A stretch of DNA of 54,602 bases, from positions 1 to 54,602 of the forward strand of contig JAUSLL010000082.1 in the NCBI GenBank assembly GCA_030649335.1, written 5' to 3'. This DNA is from Parvibaculum sp. GTDB taxonomy: Bacteria; Pseudomonadota; Alphaproteobacteria; Parvibaculales; Parvibaculaceae. The notes beneath the pieces were generated by a model. The model had not been told where the DNA came from. It did no database searches and was given only the letters and a program-made list of their open reading frames with translations. Position 1 is the first letter of the stretch, and each line of letters begins with the position of its first letter. Positions 34,528 to 44,159 of this stretch are shown here, piece after piece. Both the position numbers and the translations under genes were made by a program.

Positions 34528-36273
34528 ATGATCCCCGTTATCAAATCACTAAGCGTTTCGTTCCCCCCAGATACCGAAGGTGCTCAGGGCCTGATCAACA
34601 TAAGCATGCAAAAAATTCAGGGTCTGGTCGTGGTCGCAGGCGCCAATGGCTCTGGGAAGACGAGACTTCTAAACCTAGCACACCGCTTAGTTGAAGAGAA
34701 TGCCAATGCTGCCAGCAACGGCGGCATACAGTTCACAAATTCCAAAATGAAAATGCCAATTAAAGTGCCAGCTGTAACAGAGGAAGTTGCAGCCGCATCA
34801 AACGCAACTGAAGGAGATCACACAGGCGCACGAGAATTAATCAATACTCAGGCAACGAACTACGGCGTTACACTTTCAAGGTCTGTGCATATTGCTGATG
34901 CTGTACTAAAGCAGTTTCTGACTACTAGAAATGCACTAATTTCAATCACAGATGAAGAAGGCTTAGAGCGCACCGAGAGATGGGATAATCTAAAGAAAAT
35001 ACTCGCCAGCACGATGAAAATCGAAGTCGGGTATGATTCTAATTCCCGACTAACTATTGACGGAAAGTATGTTGATGACGCCTTTCGTCAATTTTCAGAT
35101 GGTCAAAAAAAGCTGTTCAAATTTTCCGTCACTTTGATTGGAAATTCCTTCACCGACAGAGAACAAGTAGTATTTTTTGACGAACCAGAAACTAGCTTGC
35201 ACCCCGAAGCCGCGGCGACAATGATCAAAGGGATGCAAAGAGTTTTGTCTAATGGGCAGCTTTGGATTGCGACCCACAGCCTCCCATTAATCGCATCACT
35301 CGGATTGGAAAATGTTTGGTACGCCGAAAATGGATCAATCTCCTACGGTGGAAGAAAAGCAGAACACGTAATCAACAGCCTGCTCGGTGGCAGAGAAAAC
35401 CTTTCGTCGCTTCGTGACGTAATCTCGGAGCCAGATCGCATCGCAATCGCCCGATTCGCATCCGAATGTCTAAACGCCCCTCCAACCGCAGGAGAAGCAA
35501 AACCAAATGACCCGCAGCACCTACAGGCTCAAGAGATTTTCCTAAAAAACTTAAGTTCCGAAAGGAAAGTAAACGTCTTGGATTGGGGAGCGGGAAGAGG
35601 TCGCTTAAAAATCTGGCTCGATCAACAGAAAAAGAATAATTCGATCAACTACACAGGTTATGAACCAGACAAGAAAATTGCCGAAATTGGATCAAAACGA
35701 GTACAAATCGCAACCGGTACAAATTCAAATTGCATAACCAGCGATCTAACCGAAATTAATTCGTTAGCAGATGAATTTGCCGGATTTGACTTTGTTGTAC
35801 TTGCGAACGTCCTTCATGAAATAGAGCCCAAACAATGGCTGAGCACATTTAAAACAATCGCCCTTGTTCTGAAGGACGACGGAAGACTTCTAATATTGGA
35901 GGATGGGTTAATTCCCGTTGGTGAGCTCCCAACGATCAGTGGGTATCTACTTGTTGACCAATTAGCATGTTCATATCTGTTTCAAATAAAATTGGAAGAC
36001 GTTATTGAAACTCAAGTGAACGATGAAAAGATGAAATCGAGGCTTCGCTGCTTCACGATTCACAAAAAAGATGTGAAGCAGGTGACTAAATCTTCCATCT
36101 TGAACTGCATCAGATCAATTCAATCAACGTCGCTCGCACTTACGACAGAGCTTAGACGTCAGCATTACCAAGGAAATGCTGGGACCATTGACTTTAACGA
36201 TGGGCATAAACATGCGCTGTATATGTTGCAGTATGCAAATGCAAGCATCGCGCTAGAAGAGTTGAAACCTTAA
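34528..36273 (+). CDS. ABC/OLD-like ATPase fused to class I SAM methyltransferase
   Basis: This is a 581-aa two-domain protein. Residues 1-270 form an ABC-type ATPase: Walker A GANGSGKT (38-45), signature FSDGQ (189-193), Walker B VVFFDEP (214-220), D-loop region SLHPE (223-227) and switch His250 (WIATH). There is a helical insert at about 90-160. Residues 345-460 form a methyltransferase with motif I VLDWGAGRG (349-357), acidic Glu379 and VLANVLHEIE. A helical tail follows. The gene is AT-rich (23 G/C of 60 at 35641-35700, against 42 of 60 at 33961-34020) and lacks obvious partners, suggesting horizontal gain. Its role is unknown; related ATPases occur in phage-defence systems, but that is inference. 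Confidence 0.85.
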   Translation: MIPVIKSLSVSFPPDTEGAQGLINISMQKIQGLVVVAGANGSGKTRLLNLAHRLVEENANAASNGGIQFTNSKMKMPIKVPAVTEEVAAASNATEGDHTGARELINTQATNYGVTLSRSVHIADAVLKQFLTTRNALISITDEEGLERTERWDNLKKILASTMKIEVGYDSNSRLTIDGKYVDDAFRQFSDGQKKLFKFSVTLIGNSFTDREQVVFFDEPETSLHPEAAATMIKGMQRVLSNGQLWIATHSLPLIASLGLENVWYAENGSISYGGRKAEHVINSLLGGRENLSSLRDVISEPDRIAIARFASECLNAPPTAGEAKPNDPQHLQAQEIFLKNLSSERKVNVLDWGAGRGRLKIWLDQQKKNNSINYTGYEPDKKIAEIGSKRVQIATGTNSNCITSDLTEINSLADEFAGFDFVVLANVLHEIEPKQWLSTFKTIALVLKDDGRLLILEDGLIPVGELPTISGYLLVDQLACSYLFQIKLEDVIETQVNDEKMKSRLRCFTIHKKDVKQVTKSSILNCIRSIQSTSLALTTELRRQHYQGNAGTIDFNDGHKHALYMLQYANASIALEELKP

Positions 36274-36298
36274 ACCGTTACATATGTTGAAGCCGTGG

Positions 36299-36321
36299 AT
36301 GGCCGGATCAAGTCCGGCCAT
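36299..36321. repeat. palindromic repeat, type 2
   Basis: ATGGCCGGA (36299-36307) and TCCGGCCAT (36313-36321) form a perfect hairpin inside GTGGATGGCCGGATCAAGTC-type sequence. It resembles a dispersed alphaproteobacterial repeat and lies directly after the atypical ATPase-methyltransferase gene; it may mark the right edge of the acquired segment. Confidence 0.65.
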
Positions 36322-36366
36322 GACGGTTTGGGGTGAGCAACGGCGCGGAAATAATCCGTCTTCCCC

Positions 36367-37236
36367 CTACCTCCCCACCACCGCCTTCATCATCTCCGCC
36401 CATCGCTCCCGCTTCACAAATTCATAATGGCCGCCGTTCGGCCAGAGTTGGGCGCGGGCGAAGGGCATGCGGGCGGCGAGGCGGAGCGGTATGGCGGGGG
36501 CGATGATGTCATCCTGATCGCCATAGAAGATCATCGCGGGCTGCGTCACGTCTTCGGGGCGAAAGCCCCACGGGCGGAAGATCGTGCGGACCATTTCGTA
36601 CATCCCTTCGCCGCGATGCGCGACGCCGTCGCGGAACGAGGCCTCGAAGATTTCGTTTTGCTTGGGCGATTCTATGAAGACTTCCGCATCGCCGGGATAA
36701 TTGATCACCGTGTCCTCGATATAATTGGCAAGGTCCGTCCGGGCCTGACGCGCCAACATAATGAGCACCAGCCTGAGAAGCGGAAAAAGATGCCAGCGGC
36801 TGAAGCGGACAGCCGTTTGCAATTCCTTGCTGACAATCATGCGGCGAGCATCCGGCTCGTCAAAACAGGCAACCGGCGACGTCAGCACAAGATGCGTGAC
36901 ACGCTGCGGCAACATATAAGCAAGGGCCAACGCATGGGCCGCACCGCCCGAATGGGCCGTGACGGCAAACCTGTCGAGATGCAGCGCATCGGCAAGCGCG
37001 ACGGCATCGGACACCCAGCCGAGCAGGCTGCGCCCCGGATTAGGCGTGGAGAGGCCGACACCCGGCATGTCCGGCGCGATGATCCGTACACCGAGCGAGG
37101 CGGTAAACGCATCATCGTAATGACGGAGCTGACCTGAATCGGTGAGCCCGTGAAGATGGATCGCAGGCACACCGTCTTCCGCCCCGGAGAGCTGGTAAGA
37201 CATAACCCGCCCGTCACTGAGTGTGATTGCAGCCAT
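36367..37236 (-). CDS. alpha/beta hydrolase
   Basis: The 289-aa product has the fold's landmarks: oxyanion region HLHGLTDSG, the nucleophile elbow TAHSGGA, a lid region rich in aromatic and basic residues, the acid strand MIFYGDQDDIIAP and the catalytic His in NGGHYEF. ATG 37236 is preferred; upstream residues to 37332 are unlikely. Substrate unknown. It is transcribed toward the ATPase-methyltransferase gene. Confidence 0.87.
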   Translation of the reverse strand: MAAITLSDGRVMSYQLSGAEDGVPAIHLHGLTDSGQLRHYDDAFTASLGVRIIAPDMPGVGLSTPNPGRSLLGWVSDAVALADALHLDRFAVTAHSGGAAHALALAYMLPQRVTHLVLTSPVACFDEPDARRMIVSKELQTAVRFSRWHLFPLLRLVLIMLARQARTDLANYIEDTVINYPGDAEVFIESPKQNEIFEASFRDGVAHRGEGMYEMVRTIFRPWGFRPEDVTQPAMIFYGDQDDIIAPAIPLRLAARMPFARAQLWPNGGHYEFVKRERWAEMMKAVVGR

Positions 37237-37381
37237 TGGCCTCCCCGCCTGCAACACCGAATACGAAGGACAAGCATAATCCACCTGACTGCCGGGGCAA
37301 CCAATACCGGAAAGCAGGCCTCCCCTTTTCAAACGGGAAAGCCGTGCTAGACTCGCAACTCAGATAACGGGGAGTTGTGGT

Positions 37382-37756
37382 ATGCGTCTTATGCGTTCGG
37401 TATTGGTGGCGGCTTTGAGTCTTGGTACGGCGTTGCCCGCGCTCGCCGCCTCGATGGAGCCGCGCTTCGGCAATACGATGCTCGGCATCCGGCCCGACGG
37501 CACGGTCCTCAAACTTTATTACAACGCCGACCACACATTCTCGGGCGAGATCATTCCCGGCGGGTCGCCTGTGACCTATGAAGCCAAGGGCACATGGACG
37601 CTGAAAGGCGAAGAGCTTTGCGTCGTGCCGGAAAACGGACCTGAAAGCTGCGCGGTGCTGAAAGGCGACCATGTGGGCGACAAGTGGGAAACTACGGTGC
37701 AGGGAGCGGACGGCAAACCCGTGGTGCAGAAAATCGAGATTGTGGAAGGCCGCTGA
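37382..37756 (+). CDS. small secreted protein of unknown function
   Basis: This 124-aa protein has a signal peptide (about residues 1-22, ending PALAAS) and a beta-rich mature domain: DGTVLKLYYNADHTFSG, GTWTLKGEELCVVPENGPES, with two cysteines that could pair. The layout recalls small periplasmic lipocalin-like or DUF2147-like domains, but I cannot assign a family. A GGGGAG ribosome site precedes the ATG. It is convergent with the DUF2177 gene. Confidence 0.75.
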   Translation: MRLMRSVLVAALSLGTALPALAASMEPRFGNTMLGIRPDGTVLKLYYNADHTFSGEIIPGGSPVTYEAKGTWTLKGEELCVVPENGPESCAVLKGDHVGDKWETTVQGADGKPVVQKIEIVEGR

Positions 37757-37763
37757 AATCATA

Positions 37764-38174
37764 TCAGCTGAGCCTCTCCAGAACGCTGCGGGCGATCAAC
37801 GTGCCGAGCGTGGCGGACGCCGCCGACAGAACCGTGCCCCAGATAATATCCACCACAGCCAGTTGCACCGGCCAATGGATCAGCGTGGACTGATTGGTGA
37901 GGTCATAGGTGACATAGGTGAAAAACCCGAAGAGCGCGCCGTAAAGAAGAGCGGTCGAGAGTTTGCCGCTGTTGAGCGCGGGCGCGACCGCGAAGATGAC
38001 AAGACCGGCCATAAACAGAAAATAAAACACCATGGCGGGCACCAGCCGGAATTCCGGTAACAGGAGGTCGCCCATCATGCGCCTGTACCAGCCCCCCATA
38101 TTGCTGAGCCAGATGGCGTCGATGACCACAAAGACAAGTCCGGTCGAGATATAGGCCGTGATGATCCTGAGCAT
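37764..38174 (-). CDS. DUF2177-family membrane protein
   Basis: This 136-aa inner-membrane protein has four helices and the family features FVVIDAIWLSNMGGWYRRM and FGFFTYVTYDLTNQSTL. Function unknown. ATG 38174 is used instead of the upstream in-frame TTG at 38189. Confidence 0.85.
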   Translation of the reverse strand: MLRIITAYISTGLVFVVIDAIWLSNMGGWYRRMMGDLLLPEFRLVPAMVFYFLFMAGLVIFAVAPALNSGKLSTALLYGALFGFFTYVTYDLTNQSTLIHWPVQLAVVDIIWGTVLSAASATLGTLIARSVLERLS

Positions 38175-38328
38175 GAATCCAGTCTCCAAAAATTGCCTGT
38201 GATCTTGATACGCAGCGTAGCGGCAAAAGGATCACTCCGGCATGGCCTTCTCCCCCGCCGACCCCATTGTACCCTTGCTTTCAGCCCGTGAAACCGGCAC
38301 ACCCTGAGGACATGCCCGAGGGATAAGC

Positions 38329-39456
38329 ATGAGCAGCGGAAGCGACATCGACGAGATTGAGGCCGTGGTGATCGGCGCGGGGGCCGTGGGGCTGGCCTGT
38401 GCCCGTGCGCTCGCCATGCGCGGGCTCGACGTGGCCGTGCTGGAGCGCCATGACGCCATCGGCACCGAGGTCTCGGCCCGCAACAGCGAAGTCATCCACG
38501 CTGGCATTTACTATCCGGCAGGCTCGCTGCGCGCCAAGCTCTGCGTCGATGGCCGGATGCAGCTCAATGACTATCTGCTATCGCACCACATTCCCCATCG
38601 CCATTGCGGCAAGCTGATCGTGGCGTCCGACGAGGCACAACTGGCGGCGCTCGAAGACATCGCCGCCCGCGCCCGCGCCAATGGCGTGGACGACATCACC
38701 GAACTGACGGGCGCGGACGCCATGCGGGCCGAACCGGCGCTGAAAGCCGTGGCCGCACTCGCCTCCCCCTCCACTGGTATCCTCGACGCCCATGCCTATA
38801 TGCTGGCGCTGCGCGGCGACACGGAAGACCACGGCGGCGCGATTGCCTTCGGCTCGGCGCTGACGCGTGCCGAAAAAGTCACCGGCGGCTTCATGCTCAC
38901 GGTCGGAGACATGAAACTAAAATGCCGCATACTGATTAATTCGGCGGGGCTGAACGCCGTGGCTGTGGCGCGCCACATCGACGGGCTCGACGTCGTGCAT
39001 GTGCCGCAAGAGTATTTCGCCAAGGGAAATTATTTCACCCTGTCAGGCAAAGCCCCCTTCTCGCGCCTCATCTATCCTGTACCCGAAGCCGCAGGTCTCG
39101 GCGTGCACCTGACGCTCGACATGGGCGGACAGGCGCGCTTCGGCCCCGATGTGGAATGGATCACGCCCGACACTGCCGACACCATCGACTACAAGGTGGA
39201 TGCGGCACGCGGCGACAGATTTTATGACGCAATCCGCCGCTATTGGCCGGCGCTGAAAGACGGGGCCTTGCAGCCCGCCTATGCCGGTGTGCGACCCAAG
39301 ATTCACAGCGCCCATGAAGCCGCTGCCGATTTTGTGATTTCGGGACCGGAGACGCATGGTCTTGACGGGCTCGTCAATCTCTTCGGCATCGAGAGCCCCG
39401 GCCTCACATCATCCCTCGCCATCGCCGACATGGTTGCACAAAAGGTCCACGCATGA
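38329..39456 (+). CDS. FAD-dependent oxidoreductase, L-2-hydroxyglutarate oxidase-like
   Basis: This 375-aa DAO-family flavoprotein has the FAD motif GAGAVG (residues 16-21), [18 protein letters not shown] and a substrate-domain stretch [19 protein letters not shown]. These are hallmarks of L2HGDH/LhgO enzymes that oxidise L-2-hydroxyglutarate, a by-product of central metabolism. The stop overlaps the CLC gene start by 4 bp (ATGA), so the two are co-translated, an unusual pairing. Confidence 0.88.
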   Translation: MSSGSDIDEIEAVVIGAGAVGLACARALAMRGLDVAVLERHDAIGTEVSARNSEVIHAGIYYPAGSLRAKLCVDGRMQLNDYLLSHHIPHRHCGKLIVASDEAQLAALEDIAARARANGVDDITELTGADAMRAEPALKAVAALASPSTGILDAHAYMLALRGDTEDHGGAIAFGSALTRAEKVTGGFMLTVGDMKLKCRILINSAGLNAVAVARHIDGLDVVHVPQEYFAKGNYFTLSGKAPFSRLIYPVPEAAGLGVHLTLDMGGQARFGPDVEWITPDTADTIDYKVDAARGDRFYDAIRRYWPALKDGALQPAYAGVRPKIHSAHEAAADFVISGPETHGLDGLVNLFGIESPGLTSSLAIADMVAQKVHA

Positions 39457-41267
39457 GGCTGGTTGAAAATATCGCCAACCTGAAACGTCTTGCGGGCGTG
39501 CGCTTCGCGCTGCTGCACCGCTCGCTCCGCAGTTCGGAAGCCAGCATCATCGTGCTCTGCGCGCCGCTCGGCATGATCGTCGGTGTTTTGGTCTATGCCC
39601 TGCGCGAAACAATCTATGCGCTGCACGAATTATTCTTCGGCTACGGACCGCACGGCTATCTGAGCGAACAAACCTCCATCGAGACATGGCGGCTGATCCT
39701 TGTGCCTGCCGGCATGGGGCTTATCTTCGGCCTTGCGGCCTATTGGGTGCGCAAGACGCGCTCGGCCGACATCACCGACCCTGTGGAGGCGAACGCGCTG
39801 TTTGGCGGGCGCATGAGCAAGCTCGATAGTTTCCGCCTGACCGTCGCGACACTGCTCTCCAATGCGGCGGGCGGCTCACTCGGCATGGAGGCGGGATATA
39901 CGCAAGGCGGCGCGGCGATATTTTCCACCGTCGCGCAATATTTTCGCCTGCGCCGCGACGAGGCGCGCATCTATGTGACGGCGGGCACGGCAGCGGCAAT
40001 AGCAGCCGCCTTCAACGCCCCGTTGGCGGGCGCTTTCTACGGCTTTGAACTCGTGCTCGGCAGCTATAGCCCCCGCGCGCTGGCCCCTGTGGCGGTGGCC
40101 GCCCTCGCCGGTGCGCTGACCATCCAGATCCTCGGCACGGACGAGCCGCTCTTTGCCGTGAGCGATGAATTCCAGATCACGCCGCTGCTCTATCTGCTCT
40201 TTGCCATTGTGGGCGTGGCGGCGGCCGGATTTTCGATCCTCACCATGCGCTCGGTGACATGGGCCGAACAGGCGCTGCGGCGCTTCCCGATCTGGATCCG
40301 TCCGGCCATCGGCGGCGCGGCCTTAAGCGTACTCGCTTTCGGCTCGCCGCAGGTGCTCGGCTCCGGCCACGGCGCGATCCAATATGCGCTGGAAACTGAT
40401 CGCACGTTTTTCATGGTGACATGCCTGCTGTTCGGCAAGCTCATCGCATCTGCCGTGTCGCTCGGCTCGGGCCTGCGCGGCGGCATGTTTTCATCCTCGC
40501 TCTTTCTCGGATTGCTGCTCGGCGCGGCCATGATCTCGGCCATGAGCTTTGTGGCACCGGGGCTCGCTGACTCCAAGATCGCTTTCATGCTCGTGGGCAT
40601 GGGCGCTGCGGGCGCGGCCATCATCGGCGCGCCGATTACCATGGTGCTGCTGGTGCTGGAAGGCACCGGCAATTTTCCCGTCACCATGGGTGTGCTGGTG
40701 GCTGTGGTCATTGCATCGACCATCATGCGGCTCACCTTCGGCTATTCCTTTTCGACATGGCGCTTCCACCTGCGCGGCATCCCCATCACCGGCGCGCATG
40801 ATGTGGGCTGGATCGCGGACCTGACCGTCGAACGCGCCATGCGTTCGGACCCTGTGATCGTGCCCGCGCATACGTCACTACTGAAATTGCGCGAAATAGC
40901 ACCGCTCGGTAGCGCCAAACGCGTATTCATTGTCGATAGTAATCAGCGCTATCTCGGCATGCTTTATATGGCGACCGTGCATGACCCTGACATTACCGAC
41001 GCTGCCGCCTCACTCGTCGCGGGCGATCTCGCGCGCGGTGCGGGCGTGGCCCTGCAACCGAAGGAAAATCTGCGCGTGGCTCTGGCCAGATTCGAAACTG
41101 TGGAAATGGAAACCCTGCCGGTGCTGAACAATATGCAGGAGATGCAGGTGGTCGGTTATCTCACCGAAGCCTATGCGCTGCGCCGCTATACGCAGGAGCT
41201 GGAACGCCAGCGCAGCAGCGAGACGGGCACAGCAAGCCCATTCCCGCTCGGACCAACCAAGGCCTGA
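39453..41267 (+). CDS. CLC chloride channel/antiporter with CBS domains
   Basis: The 604-aa product has a CLC core of many helices (about residues 20-440), with [17 protein letters not shown], where the Glu corresponds to the gating glutamate. Other landmarks are [12 protein letters not shown] and [18 protein letters not shown]-terminal region (about 450-590) carries a CBS pair ([20 protein letters not shown] and following). The usual Gly-x-Phe-x-Pro motif is GGMFSSS, without the Pro. Start overlaps the upstream oxidase gene. Confidence 0.88.
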   Translation: MRLVENIANLKRLAGVRFALLHRSLRSSEASIIVLCAPLGMIVGVLVYALRETIYALHELFFGYGPHGYLSEQTSIETWRLILVPAGMGLIFGLAAYWVRKTRSADITDPVEANALFGGRMSKLDSFRLTVATLLSNAAGGSLGMEAGYTQGGAAIFSTVAQYFRLRRDEARIYVTAGTAAAIAAAFNAPLAGAFYGFELVLGSYSPRALAPVAVAALAGALTIQILGTDEPLFAVSDEFQITPLLYLLFAIVGVAAAGFSILTMRSVTWAEQALRRFPIWIRPAIGGAALSVLAFGSPQVLGSGHGAIQYALETDRTFFMVTCLLFGKLIASAVSLGSGLRGGMFSSSLFLGLLLGAAMISAMSFVAPGLADSKIAFMLVGMGAAGAAIIGAPITMVLLVLEGTGNFPVTMGVLVAVVIASTIMRLTFGYSFSTWRFHLRGIPITGAHDVGWIADLTVERAMRSDPVIVPAHTSLLKLREIAPLGSAKRVFIVDSNQRYLGMLYMATVHDPDITDAAASLVAGDLARGAGVALQPKENLRVALARFETVEMETLPVLNNMQEMQVVGYLTEAYALRRYTQELERQRSSETGTASPFPLGPTKA

Positions 41268-41270
41268 GCC

Positions 41271-41651
41271 TCAGCTCATCAATTCGTCGATATAGACATT
41301 CACCACGAGGATCGCGTCGCGGACACGCGTGATGGCAGCGGCACGACCGGCTTCATCATCGAAGCTCAGCGGTTCCACATCTTCGGCAATGTCGCCGAGT
41401 GCCCAGGCACCGAGACCACGGGCAGAACCTTTGAGACTGTGGGCAGCGTCGGCCCATTCTTTGGCATTGACTGCCGTTTCGAGGCGCGTCACATAGATGC
41501 CGGCCTGAGATCGGAAGAGACCGAGAAGTTCACATTCGAGGCCACGGTCACCGAATGTATATTTGGCGAGATGGACGAGATCGAGTGGTCTTGCGACATC
41601 ACAATAGGTCTGGTCGCCGGCTTCACTCGCACTGACTGCACTGGTCAACAT
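41271..41651 (-). CDS. Hpt-domain phosphotransfer protein
   Basis: The 126-aa product is a histidine phosphotransfer domain: a four-helix bundle with the phospho-accepting His71 in AHSLKGSARGLGA. Hpt proteins relay phosphate between hybrid kinases and response regulators. The ATG at 41651 has an AAGGAAG ribosome site; the frame extends to 41687. It is divergent from the coiled-coil gene and convergent with CLC (3 bp apart). The partners are not adjacent. Confidence 0.85.
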   Translation of the reverse strand: MLTSAVSASEAGDQTYCDVARPLDLVHLAKYTFGDRGLECELLGLFRSQAGIYVTRLETAVNAKEWADAAHSLKGSARGLGAWALGDIAEDVEPLSFDDEAGRAAAITRVRDAILVVNVYIDELMS

Positions 41652-41848
41652 CTTGAACTTCCTTCTGCCGATTTCTTCGACAGGCAAAGTCTAGGCCCGC
41701 GATCCGTACCGAACGGTTAATCCGGCCCAACCAATCACCCGTTTATGCTGACTAAATAGTTAACCTTTGAGCCATAAAGCCCCGTGGCTGTTGACGCGGC
41801 GAGCCCTGTGACGCAATTTGAGTCCGGCGAGGCAAGCGGGTGAGACAT

Positions 41849-44053
41849 ATGGCAAATTTGGAACTGGCGGCTGAAAAGCCCGCCGCAAAAGCACCTGTGA
41901 AGGCAGCAAACGAGGACACCCCGACGGGTGGTGCCTTATTCCGGCTGATTGCGCGACGACCGTCCAAACGCATCGCGGGCATCGCCCTGTTCCTCTCCTT
42001 CCTCTGGCTCTGCGCCGTTGCGGCCTATTTCGGCAGTCTTTACGGCACTGAAGGCGTCGCAGTCATGGGCCCGCAGGCGCTGGCACAACTCGCAGGCATC
42101 GCACTTATCCCCGTCATCATGATCGCTATCGGCGCCTGGTCGATCTGGCGCGGACAGCAAATGCATCTGATGGCCGAGGCGCTGGCCCGCACCGCCATGC
42201 GCCTCACAGACCCCGCCGACACTGCGAGCGGCGAAGTCGCCAGCATCGCCAATGCGGTCGATGCCGAGCTTGAACGCATGAAAGCGGGCCTCGCCGCTGC
42301 CCTCTCCGAGACGTCACGCCTGCGCGACATGATCTCCGAAGACCTCGACGCTATCGAGCAAGGCGGCACACGCGCCGAAATGCGCGCCGCCCGCATGGAA
42401 GAACTCATCACCCATCATCATGACAGCCTGACCGAACTCGGCCGCATGATGGGTCAGGAAAGCGATGTGATCTCGCGCGGGCTTCGCGGTCAGGTCGAGG
42501 CCGTGCGCGGCCTCATCGGACAAGCTGAACACACACTCCAGAGCGCGAGCCAACGCGTCGTCGCTGAAACAGAAACGCTGAACCGCGTCAGCGAAGCCGC
42601 CCGCGCAGGCGCGGACGCCACCGCCTCGACGCTCGACCGGCAAGCCTCGCGGCTTGAAGTGGTCGCCGACACCGCCCTCAGCAAAGCAGGCGAACTGACC
42701 AACCGCTATGAAACACAGCGCCAGATTTTGGCGGATGCAGCCAACAGCCTGAGCACCGAGAGCACTCGGCTCGAAGGTCTGTTTGAAAATCACCGCGATC
42801 AACTGGCACTGGCCGGCAGCGTTGTCAGCGCCCGCACCAAGGAAATTTCAGACGCCGCCGACCGCGTGGCCAAACACGTCACCACCACGCTCGATGCCGC
42901 CGCCGACCGCGCCGCACAAGTGCGCTCGGAAATTTCAGGCGAAGTGAACGCCGCCGTGGCCGAAGTCACCGAAGCCTCGGGTGCAATCAGCCGCACCACG
43001 GGCGCGGCCACGCGCGCCATCAACGTGACAATCGAGGAAATGCGCGAAGCCGTGCAGGCCCTCAACGACGATCTGACACGCGCCGCAACGGAATCCATCA
43101 CCGCGACCACCGACGATCTGCGCATCGCCACCAATGCCATGACGTCTGAAGTGTCCCGCGCCACGGCAGCGCTGACGGAAGACATCTCGGGCCGTGCGCA
43201 TGAATTGCGCGGCCTCGTCAAACAATCGCTGGAGCAGAGCGACGAAACCGCCGAACGTTTCAACGCCGCCATGATCCGCCTCGGCGGCACAGCACGCGAG
43301 GCGGGCAATTCGCTCGACCATGCGGCTGCGGAACTCGAAGCCCGCATGGCACTGATGCCGGAGGAAGCTGCCGCCGGTGCTGCCGCGCTGACACAGGTGT
43401 TGCAGGATCAGGTGACGGCACTGGCCGCCATCGCCGATATTGTGGTGCGCCACGCCCGCGTGCTCGACCGCTCTGCGCCGATGCCGCCGATGCCCGTGCA
43501 AAACAACGCGCCGCAAGCCGTGGCGCAATCGCCTGTGCCGACTTATGCGCAACCCGCTCCGCCGCCGCCGCCCGCCCGCGCCACCGGTGAAGGAAGAGGT
43601 TGGAATATTCCCGATCTTCTCGCCGCCGCCGGACGCGGTCAGGAACCCGACGCGAAAGCACCGCCGCGCGCGCCGGAAAGCGAAACGGAATTTCAGCGTT
43701 CATCTTTGCAAGTGATTGAGACGCTGCAGGCGCTGGCCATCGACCTTGACCGCGCGCTGGAGCAAAGCCCCTCGCCCGACCTCTGGCAGCGCTATCAGGC
43801 CGGCGACCGCAACGTCTTCGCCCGCCGCCTCTACAATATGTCGGGCCGTCAGCTTTACGACCGCATCAGCACAAAATATCGCGCCGAGAGCGAATTCCGC
43901 GAACATGTGGACCGCTTCGTCGAATTGTTTGAACGCCTCCTCGGCGCAGCCTCGTCGCGCGACCGCGATAATATTCTGGTGGAGACTTACCTCACCTCGG
44001 ATACGGGCAAAGTCTATCTGATGCTGGCGCAGGCGAGCGGGAAGCTGGGCTGA
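41849..44053 (+). CDS. large coiled-coil inner-membrane protein
   Basis: This 734-aa protein has two membrane helices near the N-terminus (about residues 40-60 and 78-98) and a long Ala/Thr/Glu/Arg-rich coiled coil (about 120-550) resembling chemoreceptor or apolipoprotein-like repeats. A Pro-rich linker (around PAPPPPPARATGEG) precedes a conserved-looking C-terminal domain of about 110 residues (LWQRYQAGDRNVFARRLYN; FREHVDRFVELFERLL). Similar proteins exist in alphaproteobacteria without agreed function; polar or envelope organisation is a guess. ATG 41849 is chosen over GTG 41840. Confidence 0.75.
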   Translation: MANLELAAEKPAAKAPVKAANEDTPTGGALFRLIARRPSKRIAGIALFLSFLWLCAVAAYFGSLYGTEGVAVMGPQALAQLAGIALIPVIMIAIGAWSIWRGQQMHLMAEALARTAMRLTDPADTASGEVASIANAVDAELERMKAGLAAALSETSRLRDMISEDLDAIEQGGTRAEMRAARMEELITHHHDSLTELGRMMGQESDVISRGLRGQVEAVRGLIGQAEHTLQSASQRVVAETETLNRVSEAARAGADATASTLDRQASRLEVVADTALSKAGELTNRYETQRQILADAANSLSTESTRLEGLFENHRDQLALAGSVVSARTKEISDAADRVAKHVTTTLDAAADRAAQVRSEISGEVNAAVAEVTEASGAISRTTGAATRAINVTIEEMREAVQALNDDLTRAATESITATTDDLRIATNAMTSEVSRATAALTEDISGRAHELRGLVKQSLEQSDETAERFNAAMIRLGGTAREAGNSLDHAAAELEARMALMPEEAAAGAAALTQVLQDQVTALAAIADIVVRHARVLDRSAPMPPMPVQNNAPQAVAQSPVPTYAQPAPPPPPARATGEGRGWNIPDLLAAAGRGQEPDAKAPPRAPESETEFQRSSLQVIETLQALAIDLDRALEQSPSPDLWQRYQAGDRNVFARRLYNMSGRQLYDRISTKYRAESEFREHVDRFVELFERLLGAASSRDRDNILVETYLTSDTGKVYLMLAQASGKLG

Positions 44054-44063
44054 GGTTTATTCT

Positions 44064-44151
44064 CGTCATTGCGAGGAGCGCACAGTGACGCGGCAATCCA
44101 GCACTGTCCGCACGCACTGCTCTGGATTGCTTTGCTACGCTCGCAATGACG
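44064..44151. repeat. palindromic intergenic repeat, type 3
   Basis: Outer arms CGTCATTGCGAG (44064-44075) and CTCGCAATGACG (44140-44151) and inner arms GCAATCCAG (44093-44101) and CTGGATTGC (44122-44130) form a double-stem palindrome. It lies between the convergent coiled-coil and MOSC genes and resembles the dispersed CGTCATTGCGAG family known from many proteobacterial genomes. Confidence 0.85.
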
Positions 44152-44159
44152 ATAAAAAC

